From Mycolicibacterium sp. P9-22 (lineage in GTDB: Bacteria > Actinomycetota > Actinomycetes > Mycobacteriales > Mycobacteriaceae), in assembly GCF_008329585.1 (NCBI RefSeq), contig NZ_NPKP01000018.1, positions 1-64,000 of the forward strand: a DNA stretch of 64,000 bases. The letters run 5' to 3'. Position numbers and translations under genes: made by a program. Of this stretch, positions 24,239 to 33,179 are shown in pieces; positions within the stretch are counted from its first letter, which is position 1, and each line of letters opens with the position of its first letter. The notes beneath the pieces were generated by a model that was not told where the DNA came from, searched no databases, and saw only the letters and a program-made list of their open reading frames with translations.

Positions 24239-25447
24239 ATGTCCGCTGAATCTCATCGCGCAGATCTGCTTGTCGTCGGCTCCGGATTCTTCGGCCTGAC
24301 GATCGCTGAGCGCGTGGCCAATGAACTGGGCAAGCGAGTGCTCGTCGTCGAACGGCGCTCCCATATAGGAGGTAACGCCTACTCCGAGCCCGACCCGGCG
24401 ACCGGAATCGAGGTGCACCGCTACGGCGCGCACCTGTTCCACACCTCCAACCAGCGGGTCTGGGACTACGTGCGGAGGTTCACCGAGTTCACCGGCTACC
24501 AGCACCGGGTCTTCGCCATGCACAAGGGGCAGGCCTATCAGTTCCCGATGGGGCTGGGTCTGGTGTCGCAGTTCTTCGGCCGGTACTTCAGCCCGGACGA
24601 GGCCAGGGCACTGATCGCCGAGCAGGCGAGCGAGATCGACACCGCGCAGGCGCGCAATCTCGAAGAGAAGGCCATCTCGCTGATCGGGCGCCCGCTCTAC
24701 GAGGCGTTCGTCAAGCACTACACCGCCAAGCAATGGCAGACCGACCCGACCGAACTGCCCGCGGCGGTCATCAGCCGGCTGCCGGTGCGCTACACCTTCG
24801 ACAACCGGTATTTCAACGACACCTACGAGGGTCTGCCGGTCGACGGCTACACCAAGTGGCTGCAGAACATGGCCGACCACGACAACATCGAGGTCCGCAC
24901 GAACACCGACTGGTTCGCGGTGCGCGACGAACTCCGGGCGGCCAACCCGGACGCACCGGTGATCTACACCGGGCCGCTGGACCGCTATTTCGACTATGTC
25001 GACGGACGGCTGGGTTGGCGGACGCTGGATTTCGAGACCGAGGTCGTGGCAACCGGTGATTTCCAGGGCGCCCCGGTGATGAACTACAACGACCCGGATG
25101 TGCCGTTCACCCGTATTCACGAGTTCCGGCATTTTCACCCGGAACGCGCGTACCCCACCGACAAGACCGTGATCATGCGGGAGTACTCCCGCTTCGCCGA
25201 AGCCGATGACGAGCCGTACTACCCGATCAACACCGATACCGACCGGGCGCTGCTGGCCGGATACCGGGACCGGGCCAAGGCCGAGACCGCGTCGGCCAAG
25301 GTGCTCTTCGGCGGTCGGCTGGGCACCTATCAGTATCTCGACATGCACATGGCCATCGCCAGTGCGCTGAACATGTACGACAACATCCTGGCGCCGCACC
25401 TGCGTGACGGAGCGGCGCTGACTGTTCAAGACGAAGGCAACTCATGA
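24239..25447 (+). CDS. glf: UDP-galactopyranose mutase
   Basis: A 402-residue flavoenzyme converting UDP-galactopyranose to UDP-galactofuranose, the donor for the galactan. The FAD-binding motif is VVGSGFFGLTIAERVA, followed by VVERRSHIGGNAYSE and YGAHLFHTS. The core contains EEKAISLIGRPLYEAFVKHYTAKQW, and ARTG-type C-terminal elements include FGGRLGTYQYLDMHMAI. ATG at 24239 is preferred to TTG at 24230. It is divergent from erp with a 230-bp gap. The stop overlaps glfT2 in ATGA. It heads the galactan/arabinan operon. Confidence 0.97.
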   Translation: MSAESHRADLLVVGSGFFGLTIAERVANELGKRVLVVERRSHIGGNAYSEPDPATGIEVHRYGAHLFHTSNQRVWDYVRRFTEFTGYQHRVFAMHKGQAYQFPMGLGLVSQFFGRYFSPDEARALIAEQASEIDTAQARNLEEKAISLIGRPLYEAFVKHYTAKQWQTDPTELPAAVISRLPVRYTFDNRYFNDTYEGLPVDGYTKWLQNMADHDNIEVRTNTDWFAVRDELRAANPDAPVIYTGPLDRYFDYVDGRLGWRTLDFETEVVATGDFQGAPVMNYNDPDVPFTRIHEFRHFHPERAYPTDKTVIMREYSRFAEADDEPYYPINTDTDRALLAGYRDRAKAETASAKVLFGGRLGTYQYLDMHMAIASALNMYDNILAPHLRDGAALTVQDEGNS

Positions 25448-27399
25448 GCGACATCCCGTCCGGAGCACTCGACTCGACGGAGTCCAAAGCGGTGAGCCTG
25501 CTGTCGCGGGTCATCCTGCCGCGACCCGGCGAGCCACTCGATGTGCGCAAGCTCTACATCGAGGAATCGGACACCAACGCGCGCCGGGCCCATGCCCCGA
25601 CCCGCACGACGCTGGAGATCGGCGCCGAATCCGAGGTGTCGTTCGCCACCTACTTCAATGCCTTCCCCGCCAGCTACTGGCGGCGCTGGTCGATCCTGGA
25701 GTCGGTGGTGCTGCGGGTCGAGCTCACCGGCAGCGCACGCGTGGACGTCTACCGGTCCAAGGCCACCGGCGCCCGGATCACCGTCGGCGGCACCGCAGCG
25801 GCGGGCGTAGAGGGCGGTGGGCCCGGCGTGGTGGAATTCGAGGTCGACCTCGCCCCGTTCGAGGACGGCGGATGGATCTGGTTCGACATCACCACCGACA
25901 CCCAGGTGACGGTGCACAGTGCCGGCTGGTACGCGCCGCAACCGGCGCCGGGCCGCGCCGACGTGGCCGTCGGCATCCCGACCTTCAACCGGCCCGCGGA
26001 CGCCGTCAACGCGCTCGCCGCACTGACATCGGATCCCCTGGTGGACGAGGTCGTCACCAAGGTGATCCTGTCCGATCAGGGCACCAGCAAGGCCAAGGAC
26101 CATCCGGGCTTCGAGCAAGCCGCCGCGGCCCTGGGCGACCGGCTGAGCATCCACAATCAGCCCAACCTGGGTGGCTCGGGCGGTTACAGCCGGGTGATGT
26201 ACGAGGCGCTCAAACACACTGAGTGTGAACAGATCCTGTTCATGGACGATGACATCCGGGTCGAGCCCGACTCGATCCTGCGGGCGCTGGCGTTCAGTCG
26301 TTTCGCCAAGAAGCCGACTCTGGTCGGCGGCCAGATGCTCAACCTGCAGGAGCCCTCGCACCTGCATGTGATGGGTGAGATGGTCGACGCCGAGAACTTC
26401 ATGTGGACCGGGGCGGTGAACACCGAGTACGACCACAACTTCGCCAAATATCCGCTGAACAGTGAAGATCACGAGCGCAGCCGGCTGCTGCACCGCCGTA
26501 TCGACGTGGACTACAACGGCTGGTGGATGTGCATGATCCCGCGCCGGGTCGCCGAGGAATTGGGCCAGCCGCTGCCGCTGTTCATCAAATGGGACGACTC
26601 GGAGTACGGGTTGCGCGCCGGCGAGCACGGTTACCCGACGGTGACGCTGCCCGGTGCGGCGATCTGGCACATGGCCTGGAGCGACAAGGACGACGCCATC
26701 GACTGGCAGGCGTACTTCCACCTGCGTAACCGCCTCGTCGTCGCCGCGCTGCACTGGGACGGCAAGATCAGTGGCCTGATCGCCAGCCATCTCAAGGCGA
26801 CGCTGAAACACCTTCTGTGCCTGGAATATTCGACCGTCGCCATCCAGAACAAGGCGATGGATGACTTCCTGGCCGGGCCGGACCACATCTTCTCCATCCT
26901 GGAGTCGGCGCTGCCGGAGGTGCGCAAGATGCGCTCCCAGTTCCCCGATGCCGTGGTGCTGGAGAGCGCGTCCGCGCTGCCCGCGCCGTCCGACAAGCGC
27001 TGGCGCAAGAATGTCAGCATCCCCACCAACCCGCTGTCGATTTCGGTCCGGCTGACTCGTGGTGTGCTGCATCAGCTTTCGGCGCACAACCCGGAGCATC
27101 ACGTGCGTCCGCAGATCAACGTCGCCACCCAGGACGCCCGCTGGTTCTCGCTGTGCAAGGTCGACGGCGTCACCGTCACCACGGCGGACGGCCGCGGTGT
27201 CGTCTACCGCCAGCGTGACCGCGCCAAGATGTTCGAGTTGTTGCGTGAGTCGCTGACCCGGCAGGTGCAGTTGGGCCGCAAGTTCAACAAGATGCGCAAG
27301 GTGTATCGCAAGGCCCTGCCGCAACTGACCAGCACCGAGAGCTGGGAAGCCGTGCTGGAGCCGGCCGGCCCGGTGCCGTCGGCGCTGGAAAAGGCCTGA
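25444..27399 (+). CDS. glfT2: Galactofuranosyltransferase GlfT2
   Basis: A 651-residue bifunctional GT-A transferase that extends the galactan with alternating beta-(1-5) and beta-(1-6) galactofuranose on the decaprenyl-linked acceptor at the inner membrane face. An N-terminal beta domain precedes the GT-A core with VAVGIPTFNRP. The metal-binding Asp268-Asp269-Asp270 lies in LFMDDDIRVEPD. Other core motifs are FIKWDDSEYGLRAGEHGYP (catalytic Asp region) and IWHMAW. The helical C-terminal region follows. Translationally coupled to glf. Length agrees with M. tuberculosis GlfT2 (637 residues). Confidence 0.97.
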   Translation: MSDIPSGALDSTESKAVSLLSRVILPRPGEPLDVRKLYIEESDTNARRAHAPTRTTLEIGAESEVSFATYFNAFPASYWRRWSILESVVLRVELTGSARVDVYRSKATGARITVGGTAAAGVEGGGPGVVEFEVDLAPFEDGGWIWFDITTDTQVTVHSAGWYAPQPAPGRADVAVGIPTFNRPADAVNALAALTSDPLVDEVVTKVILSDQGTSKAKDHPGFEQAAAALGDRLSIHNQPNLGGSGGYSRVMYEALKHTECEQILFMDDDIRVEPDSILRALAFSRFAKKPTLVGGQMLNLQEPSHLHVMGEMVDAENFMWTGAVNTEYDHNFAKYPLNSEDHERSRLLHRRIDVDYNGWWMCMIPRRVAEELGQPLPLFIKWDDSEYGLRAGEHGYPTVTLPGAAIWHMAWSDKDDAIDWQAYFHLRNRLVVAALHWDGKISGLIASHLKATLKHLLCLEYSTVAIQNKAMDDFLAGPDHIFSILESALPEVRKMRSQFPDAVVLESASALPAPSDKRWRKNVSIPTNPLSISVRLTRGVLHQLSAHNPEHHVRPQINVATQDARWFSLCKVDGVTVTTADGRGVVYRQRDRAKMFELLRESLTRQVQLGRKFNKMRKVYRKALPQLTSTESWEAVLEPAGPVPSALEKA

Positions 27400-27400
27400 G

Positions 27401-27931
27401 GTGGCCGACGATCTGGCGCCCGAGGAAACGGCGCTGGTGATGGTGCAGGCCGCACTGGCCGGCCGACCGGGGGTGCTGGCAACCGCGCGCACCCTCTCGC
27501 ACTTCGGTGAGCACAGCGCGGGCTGGGTCGGCGTCTCGGTGCTCGGGGCCGTCGCGGCACCCCGGCAGCGCCGGCAGTGGCTGGCGGTCGGCGCCGGTGC
27601 CCTCATCGCGCACGCGGCCGCCGTGCTGATCAAGCGGGTCGTCAAACGGCAGCGCCCGCATCACCCGGCGATCGCGGTGAACGTGGGCACGCCGAGCAGG
27701 CTGAGCTTCCCGTCGGCGCATGCGACGTCGACCACCGCCGCCGCGATCCTGCTGGCGCGGGTCACCGGAACGCGCCTGGCGTGGCTGTTGATCCCGGTGA
27801 TGGCACTGTCTCGTCTGGTGCTCGGTGTGCATTACCCGACCGATGTGCTGACCGGAGTCGCGGTCGGCACGGTGGTCGCCCGGAGCGTCGCCGCGGTGAA
27901 CGCGGCCGCTGTGAAGGAGACTGAGCTGTGA
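27401..27931 (+). CDS. PAP2-family phosphatase (DPPR phosphatase candidate)
   Basis: A 176-residue PAP2 phosphatase with several membrane segments. The three family motifs are present: KRVVKRQRPH (motif 1), PSAHATSTTAAA (motif 2) and SRLVLGVHYPTDVLTG (motif 3). Its place between glfT2 and ubiA matches Rv3807c. That gene is the proposed decaprenylphosphoryl-5-phosphoribose phosphatase, the step between UbiA and DprE1. The start is GTG, two bases after the glfT2 stop. The gene ends in a GTGA overlap with ubiA. Confidence 0.88.
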   Translation: MADDLAPEETALVMVQAALAGRPGVLATARTLSHFGEHSAGWVGVSVLGAVAAPRQRRQWLAVGAGALIAHAAAVLIKRVVKRQRPHHPAIAVNVGTPSRLSFPSAHATSTTAAAILLARVTGTRLAWLLIPVMALSRLVLGVHYPTDVLTGVAVGTVVARSVAAVNAAAVKETEL

Positions 27932-28845
27932 GCGAAGAACCCCTCCCGACCGCCGGACCGCCGAAGAACCTGGCCACCGGGATGATCAAGGCGCTGCGAC
28001 CGCGCCAGTGGGTGAAGAACGTCCTCGTCTTCGCCGCCCCGGTGGCCGCCCTCGGGGACGACCGCTACGTCTACGACTATCGCGAAGTCCTGGTCAAGGT
28101 GCTGCTGACCTTCGTGATATTCAGCCTCGCGGCATCCTCGGTCTACCTGGTCAACGACGCCCGCGATGTCGAGGCCGACCGCGCGCATCCCACGAAGAGG
28201 TTCCGCCCCATCGCGGCCGGAGTGGTGCCCGAGGCGCTGGCCTACGTCCTGGCCGTGCTGCTGGGAGTCACGGCCCTGGGCATCGCCTGGCTGGTGTCGC
28301 CGAACCTGGCCGCGGTCATCGGTGTCTACATCGCCATCCAGCTGGCCTACTGCTTCGGTCTCAAACACCAGCCGGTCATCGACATCTGCATCGTGTCCTC
28401 GGGCTTTCTGATCCGGGCCATCGCAGGCGGCGTCGCAGCCGGTGTTCCGCTGTCGCAATGGTTCCTGCTGATGATGGCGTTCGGTTCGCTGTTCATGGCG
28501 GCCGGCAAGCGCTATGCCGAGCTACAGCTCGCCGAAAGTACCGGCGCCAAGATCCGCAAATCCCTGGAGAGCTACACCAGTTCGTACCTGCGGTTCGTCT
28601 GGACGCTGTCGGCGACGGCGCTGGTGCTCTGCTACGGCCTGTGGGCGTTCGAGCGCGACGGCGCAGACGGTTCGTGGTTCGCGATCTCGATGATCCCGTT
28701 CACCATCGCGATCCTGCGGTATGCGGTCGACGTCGACGGCGGATACGCCGGGGAGCCCGAGGAGATCGTGCTGGGGGACCGCGTGCTGCAGTTGCTCGGG
28801 GTGGCGTGGATCGGAACCGTCTGTGCGGCTGCAGTCCTCAGTTGA
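27928..28845 (+). CDS. ubiA: Decaprenyl-phosphate phosphoribosyltransferase (DPPR synthase)
   Basis: A 305-residue polytopic UbiA-superfamily prenyltransferase that joins phosphoribosyl pyrophosphate to decaprenyl phosphate. This is the first committed step toward the arabinose donor DPA. The Asp-rich motif NDARDVEADRAHPTK (NDxxDxxxD) binds the Mg-pyrophosphate. Other landmarks are RPRQWVKNVLVFAAP near the N-terminus and a second motif KHQPVIDICIVSSGFLIRAIAGG. About eight to nine transmembrane helices are visible. Mutations in M. tuberculosis UbiA contribute to high-level ethambutol resistance. Confidence 0.95.
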   Translation: MSEEPLPTAGPPKNLATGMIKALRPRQWVKNVLVFAAPVAALGDDRYVYDYREVLVKVLLTFVIFSLAASSVYLVNDARDVEADRAHPTKRFRPIAAGVVPEALAYVLAVLLGVTALGIAWLVSPNLAAVIGVYIAIQLAYCFGLKHQPVIDICIVSSGFLIRAIAGGVAAGVPLSQWFLLMMAFGSLFMAAGKRYAELQLAESTGAKIRKSLESYTSSYLRFVWTLSATALVLCYGLWAFERDGADGSWFAISMIPFTIAILRYAVDVDGGYAGEPEEIVLGDRVLQLLGVAWIGTVCAAAVLS

Positions 28846-28873
28846 TCGCCTGGGCGCCGCCGTCGCGGCGCGG

Positions 28874-30808
28874 GTGAGTGACTGGCCGGCCTACCGTTAC
28901 AGTCTGTCGGTCCGGATCAGCCTGTGGCTGTCGGTCCTGGTGGTTGCCGGGCTGTTCGGCTGGGGAGCCTGGCAGCGTCGCTGGATGGCCGATGACGGCC
29001 TGATCGTGCTGCGCACCGTGCGGAACCTGTTGGCCGGCAACGGTCCGGTGTTCAACGCCGGGGAGCGCGTCGAATCCAACACCTCCACGCTGTGGACCTA
29101 CCTGATCACCGCGGCGAGCTGGGTAGCCGGCCCGCTGCGCCTGGAGTACGTGACGCTGGCCCTGACGCTCGGGCTGAGCGTGGCCGGCGTCGTGTTCGTC
29201 ATGCTCGGGGCCGCACGGCTGTACGCACCGGGGCTGCAGGGCAGACGCGCGCTGCTGCTGCCGGCGGGCGTGCTGATCTACATTGCCATCCCACCGGCCC
29301 GTGACTTCGCATCATCGGGCCTGGAGAACGGTCTGGTGCTGGCCTATGTCGGCCTGCTGTGGTGGTTGACGGTGTGCTGGTCGCAGGCGCCCTACTCCGA
29401 GCGGGCGGGCAGTGGCCGCTATCTGAGCGCGGCGCTGGCCTTCGTGGCGGGGTTGAGCGTGCTGGTGCGTCCCGAGTTGGCGTTGGTCGGTGGGCTGGCC
29501 CTGGTGATGATGGTGCTCGCCGCGCCGAGCTGGCGGCGACGCCTGCTCATCGTGGCCGCCGGTGGCGCGCTTCCGGTGGCCTATCAGATCTTCCGGATGG
29601 GCTACTACGGACTGCTGGTGCCCCAGACCGCCATCGCCAAGGACGCCTCTGGTGCCAAGTGGTCGCAGGGGCTCACCTACCTGAGCAACTTCAACGCGCC
29701 CTATCTGCTGTGGATCCCGGCGGTGGTGATGGTGATCCTGGCGGTCCTGCTGTCGGTATCACGCAGCCGCCGGTGGTGGATCCGCCCGGATACCCCGGGG
29801 CGCAAGCGGGCCTGGACGCGCGTTGTCCAAAGCCCCACCGCTGCTGTTGTTTTCATCGTCCTCAGCGGAGCGATCCAGGCGGTGTACTGGGTTCGTCAGG
29901 GTGGCGACTTCATGCACGGACGGGTCCTGCTCACCGCACTGTTCCTGATGCTGGCACCGGTGGCGGTGGTGCCGATCGCGATCCCCGACGCCGCGAAATT
30001 CAGCAGGCGCACCGGGTACCTGTTGGCGGGAGCGACGAGTCTGCTGTGGGTTTCGGTCGCGGGATGGTCACTGTGGGCGGCGAATTCGCCGGGGATGGGC
30101 GCCGACGCCACCCGGGTCACCTACACCGGCATCGTCGATGAGCGGCGCTTCTACGCACAGGCGACCGGCCATGCCCACCCGCTGACGGCGGCCGACTATT
30201 TGGACTACCCGCGGATGCGCGCCGTGCTGGTGGCGTTGCGCAATACCCCCGACGGTGCGCTGCTGCTGCCGTCGGGCAACTATGACGTCTGGGATGTGGT
30301 CCCGGCCATCCCGCCGCCGCCGGACAAACCTCGTCCGCCCGGCGAAACCGGCCCGCACACAGTCTTCTTCACCAATATGGGCATGCTCGGGATGAACGTC
30401 GGCCTCGATGTCCGGGTCATCGACCAGATCGGGCTGACCAACCCGCTGGCCGCGCACACCGCGCGACTGCAGGACGCCCGCATCGGCCACGACAAGAACC
30501 TGTTCCCGGACTGGGCGGTGGCCGAGGGTCCGTTCCTCAAGGAGCGCCCGTACATACCGCCGTATCTGGACGAGGACTGGATCATCCAGGCCGAGGCCGC
30601 CCTGAAATGCCCTGACACCGAGGCGAAACTGAACGCCGTGCGCAGCCCCATGGGCCCGCGCCGGTTCCTCTCCAACTTCGTGCACGCACTCGATTTCGGC
30701 CGGTACCGCATCGACCGGGTCCCCATCTATGAGCTGCGCAGATGCGGTCTGGCGATACCGCCGCCGAAGGTCGCGGAATACACCGGGCTGCCCGCCACCG
30801 GACCGTGA
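28874..30808 (+). CDS. aftB: Terminal beta-(1-2)-arabinofuranosyltransferase AftB
   Basis: A 644-residue GT-C transferase that adds the terminal beta-(1-2) arabinofuranose from DPA to arabinan. The N-terminal signature RRWMADDGLIVLRTVRNLLAGNGPVFN contains the Asp-Asp pair of the first periplasmic loop. Roughly ten transmembrane helices are followed by a soluble C-terminal domain (ADYLDYPRMRAVL, FFTNMGMLGMNVGLDVRVIDQIG). GTG at 28874 is used. Another in-frame GTG at 28823 would overlap ubiA. The M. tuberculosis protein starts near the SVRISLW position. Confidence 0.92.
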   Translation: MSDWPAYRYSLSVRISLWLSVLVVAGLFGWGAWQRRWMADDGLIVLRTVRNLLAGNGPVFNAGERVESNTSTLWTYLITAASWVAGPLRLEYVTLALTLGLSVAGVVFVMLGAARLYAPGLQGRRALLLPAGVLIYIAIPPARDFASSGLENGLVLAYVGLLWWLTVCWSQAPYSERAGSGRYLSAALAFVAGLSVLVRPELALVGGLALVMMVLAAPSWRRRLLIVAAGGALPVAYQIFRMGYYGLLVPQTAIAKDASGAKWSQGLTYLSNFNAPYLLWIPAVVMVILAVLLSVSRSRRWWIRPDTPGRKRAWTRVVQSPTAAVVFIVLSGAIQAVYWVRQGGDFMHGRVLLTALFLMLAPVAVVPIAIPDAAKFSRRTGYLLAGATSLLWVSVAGWSLWAANSPGMGADATRVTYTGIVDERRFYAQATGHAHPLTAADYLDYPRMRAVLVALRNTPDGALLLPSGNYDVWDVVPAIPPPPDKPRPPGETGPHTVFFTNMGMLGMNVGLDVRVIDQIGLTNPLAAHTARLQDARIGHDKNLFPDWAVAEGPFLKERPYIPPYLDEDWIIQAEAALKCPDTEAKLNAVRSPMGPRRFLSNFVHALDFGRYRIDRVPIYELRRCGLAIPPPKVAEYTGLPATGP

Positions 30809-30953
30809 GCAAGGTCACTGCGGTTTTGCAGCAGCGGTAACGGCGCGGTTATGTTGTGGCGATACACAAGCGTGGCCACAGACGCCCGCCGCGGAACTCC
30901 GCGTGGCAAAGCGCTACATCGCGTTGCCTATGAGATGGATGGATAGACAACAC

Positions 30954-31925
30954 ATGCGTAGAAAACTTGGTGTGGGCGCTCGTCGGCTCCTGCAGACGAT
31001 GCTGGTGGCCATCGCGGCCGCGGCAACGATCGTGGTGACACCGGCGCCCACCGCCGGCGCCTTCTCGCGTGAAGGCCTTCCGGTCGAGTACCTCGATGTG
31101 TTCTCCACGGCGATGAATCGCAATATCCGCGTTCAGTTCCAGCCCGGCGGCGCCAAGGCCGTCTACCTACTCGACGGCCTGCGGGCCCAGGACGACTACA
31201 ACGGCTGGGATATCAACACCGCGGCCTTCGAATGGTTCTACGAATCCGGCGTCTCGGTGGTCATGCCGGTCGGCGGGCAGTCCAGCTTCTACAGCGACTG
31301 GTACTCACCGTCGAGCTTCAACAACCAGGCCTACACCTACAAGTGGGAGACCTTCCTGGCCAACGAGTTACCGCAGTGGCTGGCTGCCAACAAGCAGGTC
31401 TCACCGACCGGCAACGGTGTGGTCGGCCTGTCGATGGCCGGCGGGGCCGCGTTGATCCTGGCCGCCTACCATCCGGCCCAATTCGCTTATGCCGCAGCGC
31501 TGTCGGGATTTCTGAACCCGTCCACCCCGTTCATGAAGCAGGCCATCCGGGTCGCCATGCTCGACGCCGGCGGCTACAACGTGGACAACATGTGGGGACC
31601 GCCTTGGGATCCGGCCTGGAAGCGCAACGACCCCGTCGAGCAGGTGGGCAAGCTGGTCGCAGCTGGCACCCGGCTGTGGATCTACTGTGCGCCAGGGGGT
31701 TCCACGCCGCTGGACGAGAATGCCGATCCGGGCCAGAAGTTCAACGCCGACAGCCTGGAAGGCCTGGCGATCGGCAGCAACAAGAAGTTCCAGGACCGCT
31801 ACACCGCCGCTGGTGGACGCAACGCGACCTTCAATTTCCCCGCCGCCGGCAACCATTCCTGGGCCTACTGGGGAGCCCAATTACAAGCTCTGAAGCCAGA
31901 TCTGATCGCGACACTCAATCGCTGA
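30954..31925 (+). CDS. Antigen 85 family mycolyltransferase, extra copy
   Basis: A 323-residue secreted Ag85 protein. The signal peptide (MRRKLGVGARRLLQTML...PTAGA) probably ends before FSREGLPVEYL. The catalytic Ser160 is in VGLSMAGG and the His301 in NHSWAYW. The fibronectin-binding-type region QAYTYKWETFL is conserved. It transfers mycolates from trehalose monomycolate to arabinogalactan or to another TMM. Two ATGs upstream (30930, 30939) are possible starts. M. tuberculosis has no such gene between aftB and fbpA; M. smegmatis has an adjacent pair. It lacks the short C-terminal tail of the downstream copy and has a slightly diverged active-site surrounding. Confidence 0.9.
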   Translation: MRRKLGVGARRLLQTMLVAIAAAATIVVTPAPTAGAFSREGLPVEYLDVFSTAMNRNIRVQFQPGGAKAVYLLDGLRAQDDYNGWDINTAAFEWFYESGVSVVMPVGGQSSFYSDWYSPSSFNNQAYTYKWETFLANELPQWLAANKQVSPTGNGVVGLSMAGGAALILAAYHPAQFAYAAALSGFLNPSTPFMKQAIRVAMLDAGGYNVDNMWGPPWDPAWKRNDPVEQVGKLVAAGTRLWIYCAPGGSTPLDENADPGQKFNADSLEGLAIGSNKKFQDRYTAAGGRNATFNFPAAGNHSWAYWGAQLQALKPDLIATLNR

Positions 31926-32022
31926 TAACGGCATTTGCCGGAGAGAGAAGTCCTTCCGGTTGTGGTTGACTACACGGGCGGCACGGCCGGTTGTGGTCAA
32001 AGACGATGGGATTGAAAAGCGG

Positions 32023-33027
32023 ATGAGTTTGGTTCAGAAGTTGCGCGGCGCCACGCGCCGAGTGGTGGTCGCGACCGCCGCGGTCGCGGTGCTGCCCGGC
32101 CTGGTGAGTGCCGTCGGCGGCTCGGCGACGGCAGGGGCCTTCTCCCGGCCCGGTCTGCCGGTCGAGTACCTGGACGTTCCGTCGGCCGGGATGGGCCGCG
32201 ACATCCGGATCCAGTTCCAGAGCGGGGGCGAAGGCTCGCCCGTGCTCTACCTGCTGGACGGGCTGCGGGCCCAGGATGACTTCAACGGCTGGGACATCAA
32301 CACCGCCGCCTTCGAGTGGTACCACGATTCGGGCCTGTCGGTGATGATGCCCGTCGGTGGCCAGTCCAGCTTCTACTCGGACTGGTACAAGCCGGCCAAG
32401 GGCAAGAGCGGCACCTACACCTATAAGTGGGAGACCTTCCTCACCCAGGAACTGCCGGCCTGGCTGCAGGCCAACCGGGGCGTCAAAGCAGGCGGTAGCG
32501 CCGCGGTCGGTCTGTCGATGGCCGGCTCGGCCGCCTTCACCCTGGCCATCCATCATCCCCAGCAGTTCCCGTACGCGGCGTCGCTGTCGGGCTTCCTGAA
32601 TCTGTCCGAGGGCTGGTGGCCGATGCTGGTCGGGCTGTCGATGGGTGATGCGGGCGGCTTCAAGTCCGAGGACATGTGGGGCCCGTCCAGCGATCCGGCC
32701 TGGAAGCGCAACGACCCCTACGTCAACATGAACACGCTGATCGCCAACAACACCCGCATCTGGGTGTACTGCGGTGACGGCACGCCGTCGGACCTGGACG
32801 CGGGCGCCAGCGCCGGCAACCTGTTCAACGCGAAGTTCCTGGAGAGCTTCACGCTGCGCACCAACAAGACCTTCCGCGACACCTACATCGCCAACGGCGG
32901 TACCAACGGCGTGTTCAACTTCCCCGAGAACGGCACCCACAGCTGGGGCTACTGGGGCTCGCAGTTGCAGGCCATGAAGCCCGATATCCAGCGCGTGCTG
33001 GGTGCGACCCCGACCGTCACGCAGTAG
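32023..33027 (+). CDS. fbpA: Antigen 85A-type mycolyltransferase
   Basis: A 334-residue secreted mycolyltransferase, the closer of the two copies to M. tuberculosis Ag85A. The signal peptide is MSLVQKLRGATRRVVVATAAV...TAGA, followed by mature FSRPGLPVEYLDVPSAGMGRDI. The catalytic Ser165 is in VGLSMAGS and the His306 in THSWGYW. LYLLDGLRAQDDFNGWDI carries the substrate-binding loop. It makes trehalose dimycolate and mycolylated arabinogalactan outside the cytoplasmic membrane. A GC-rich hairpin after the stop (33053-33080) suggests transcription can end here. Confidence 0.93.
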   Translation: MSLVQKLRGATRRVVVATAAVAVLPGLVSAVGGSATAGAFSRPGLPVEYLDVPSAGMGRDIRIQFQSGGEGSPVLYLLDGLRAQDDFNGWDINTAAFEWYHDSGLSVMMPVGGQSSFYSDWYKPAKGKSGTYTYKWETFLTQELPAWLQANRGVKAGGSAAVGLSMAGSAAFTLAIHHPQQFPYAASLSGFLNLSEGWWPMLVGLSMGDAGGFKSEDMWGPSSDPAWKRNDPYVNMNTLIANNTRIWVYCGDGTPSDLDAGASAGNLFNAKFLESFTLRTNKTFRDTYIANGGTNGVFNFPENGTHSWGYWGSQLQAMKPDIQRVLGATPTVTQ

Positions 33028-33052
33028 CGTCGCGACGACGAGCGACGACAGG

Positions 33053-33080
33053 CGGCGGTGATCCCTCGGGGTCACCGCCG
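33053..33080 (+). terminator. Hairpin terminator after fbpA
   Basis: CGGCGGTGA (33053-33061) pairs with TCACCGCCG (33072-33080). The 10-base loop contains CCC...GGG that can extend the stem with one mismatch. It lies 26 bp past the fbpA stop and 100 bp before mpt51. No T-tract follows. Confidence 0.7.
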
Positions 33081-33179
33081 TCGGTCATTTCCGGCGCACG
33101 TGTTCGTGGTGATGTGATTCACTACAACCCGTTGGTGGGGATACGGCGCCGGGTCATTCGGCCAGACAAGAGGTGGGAC

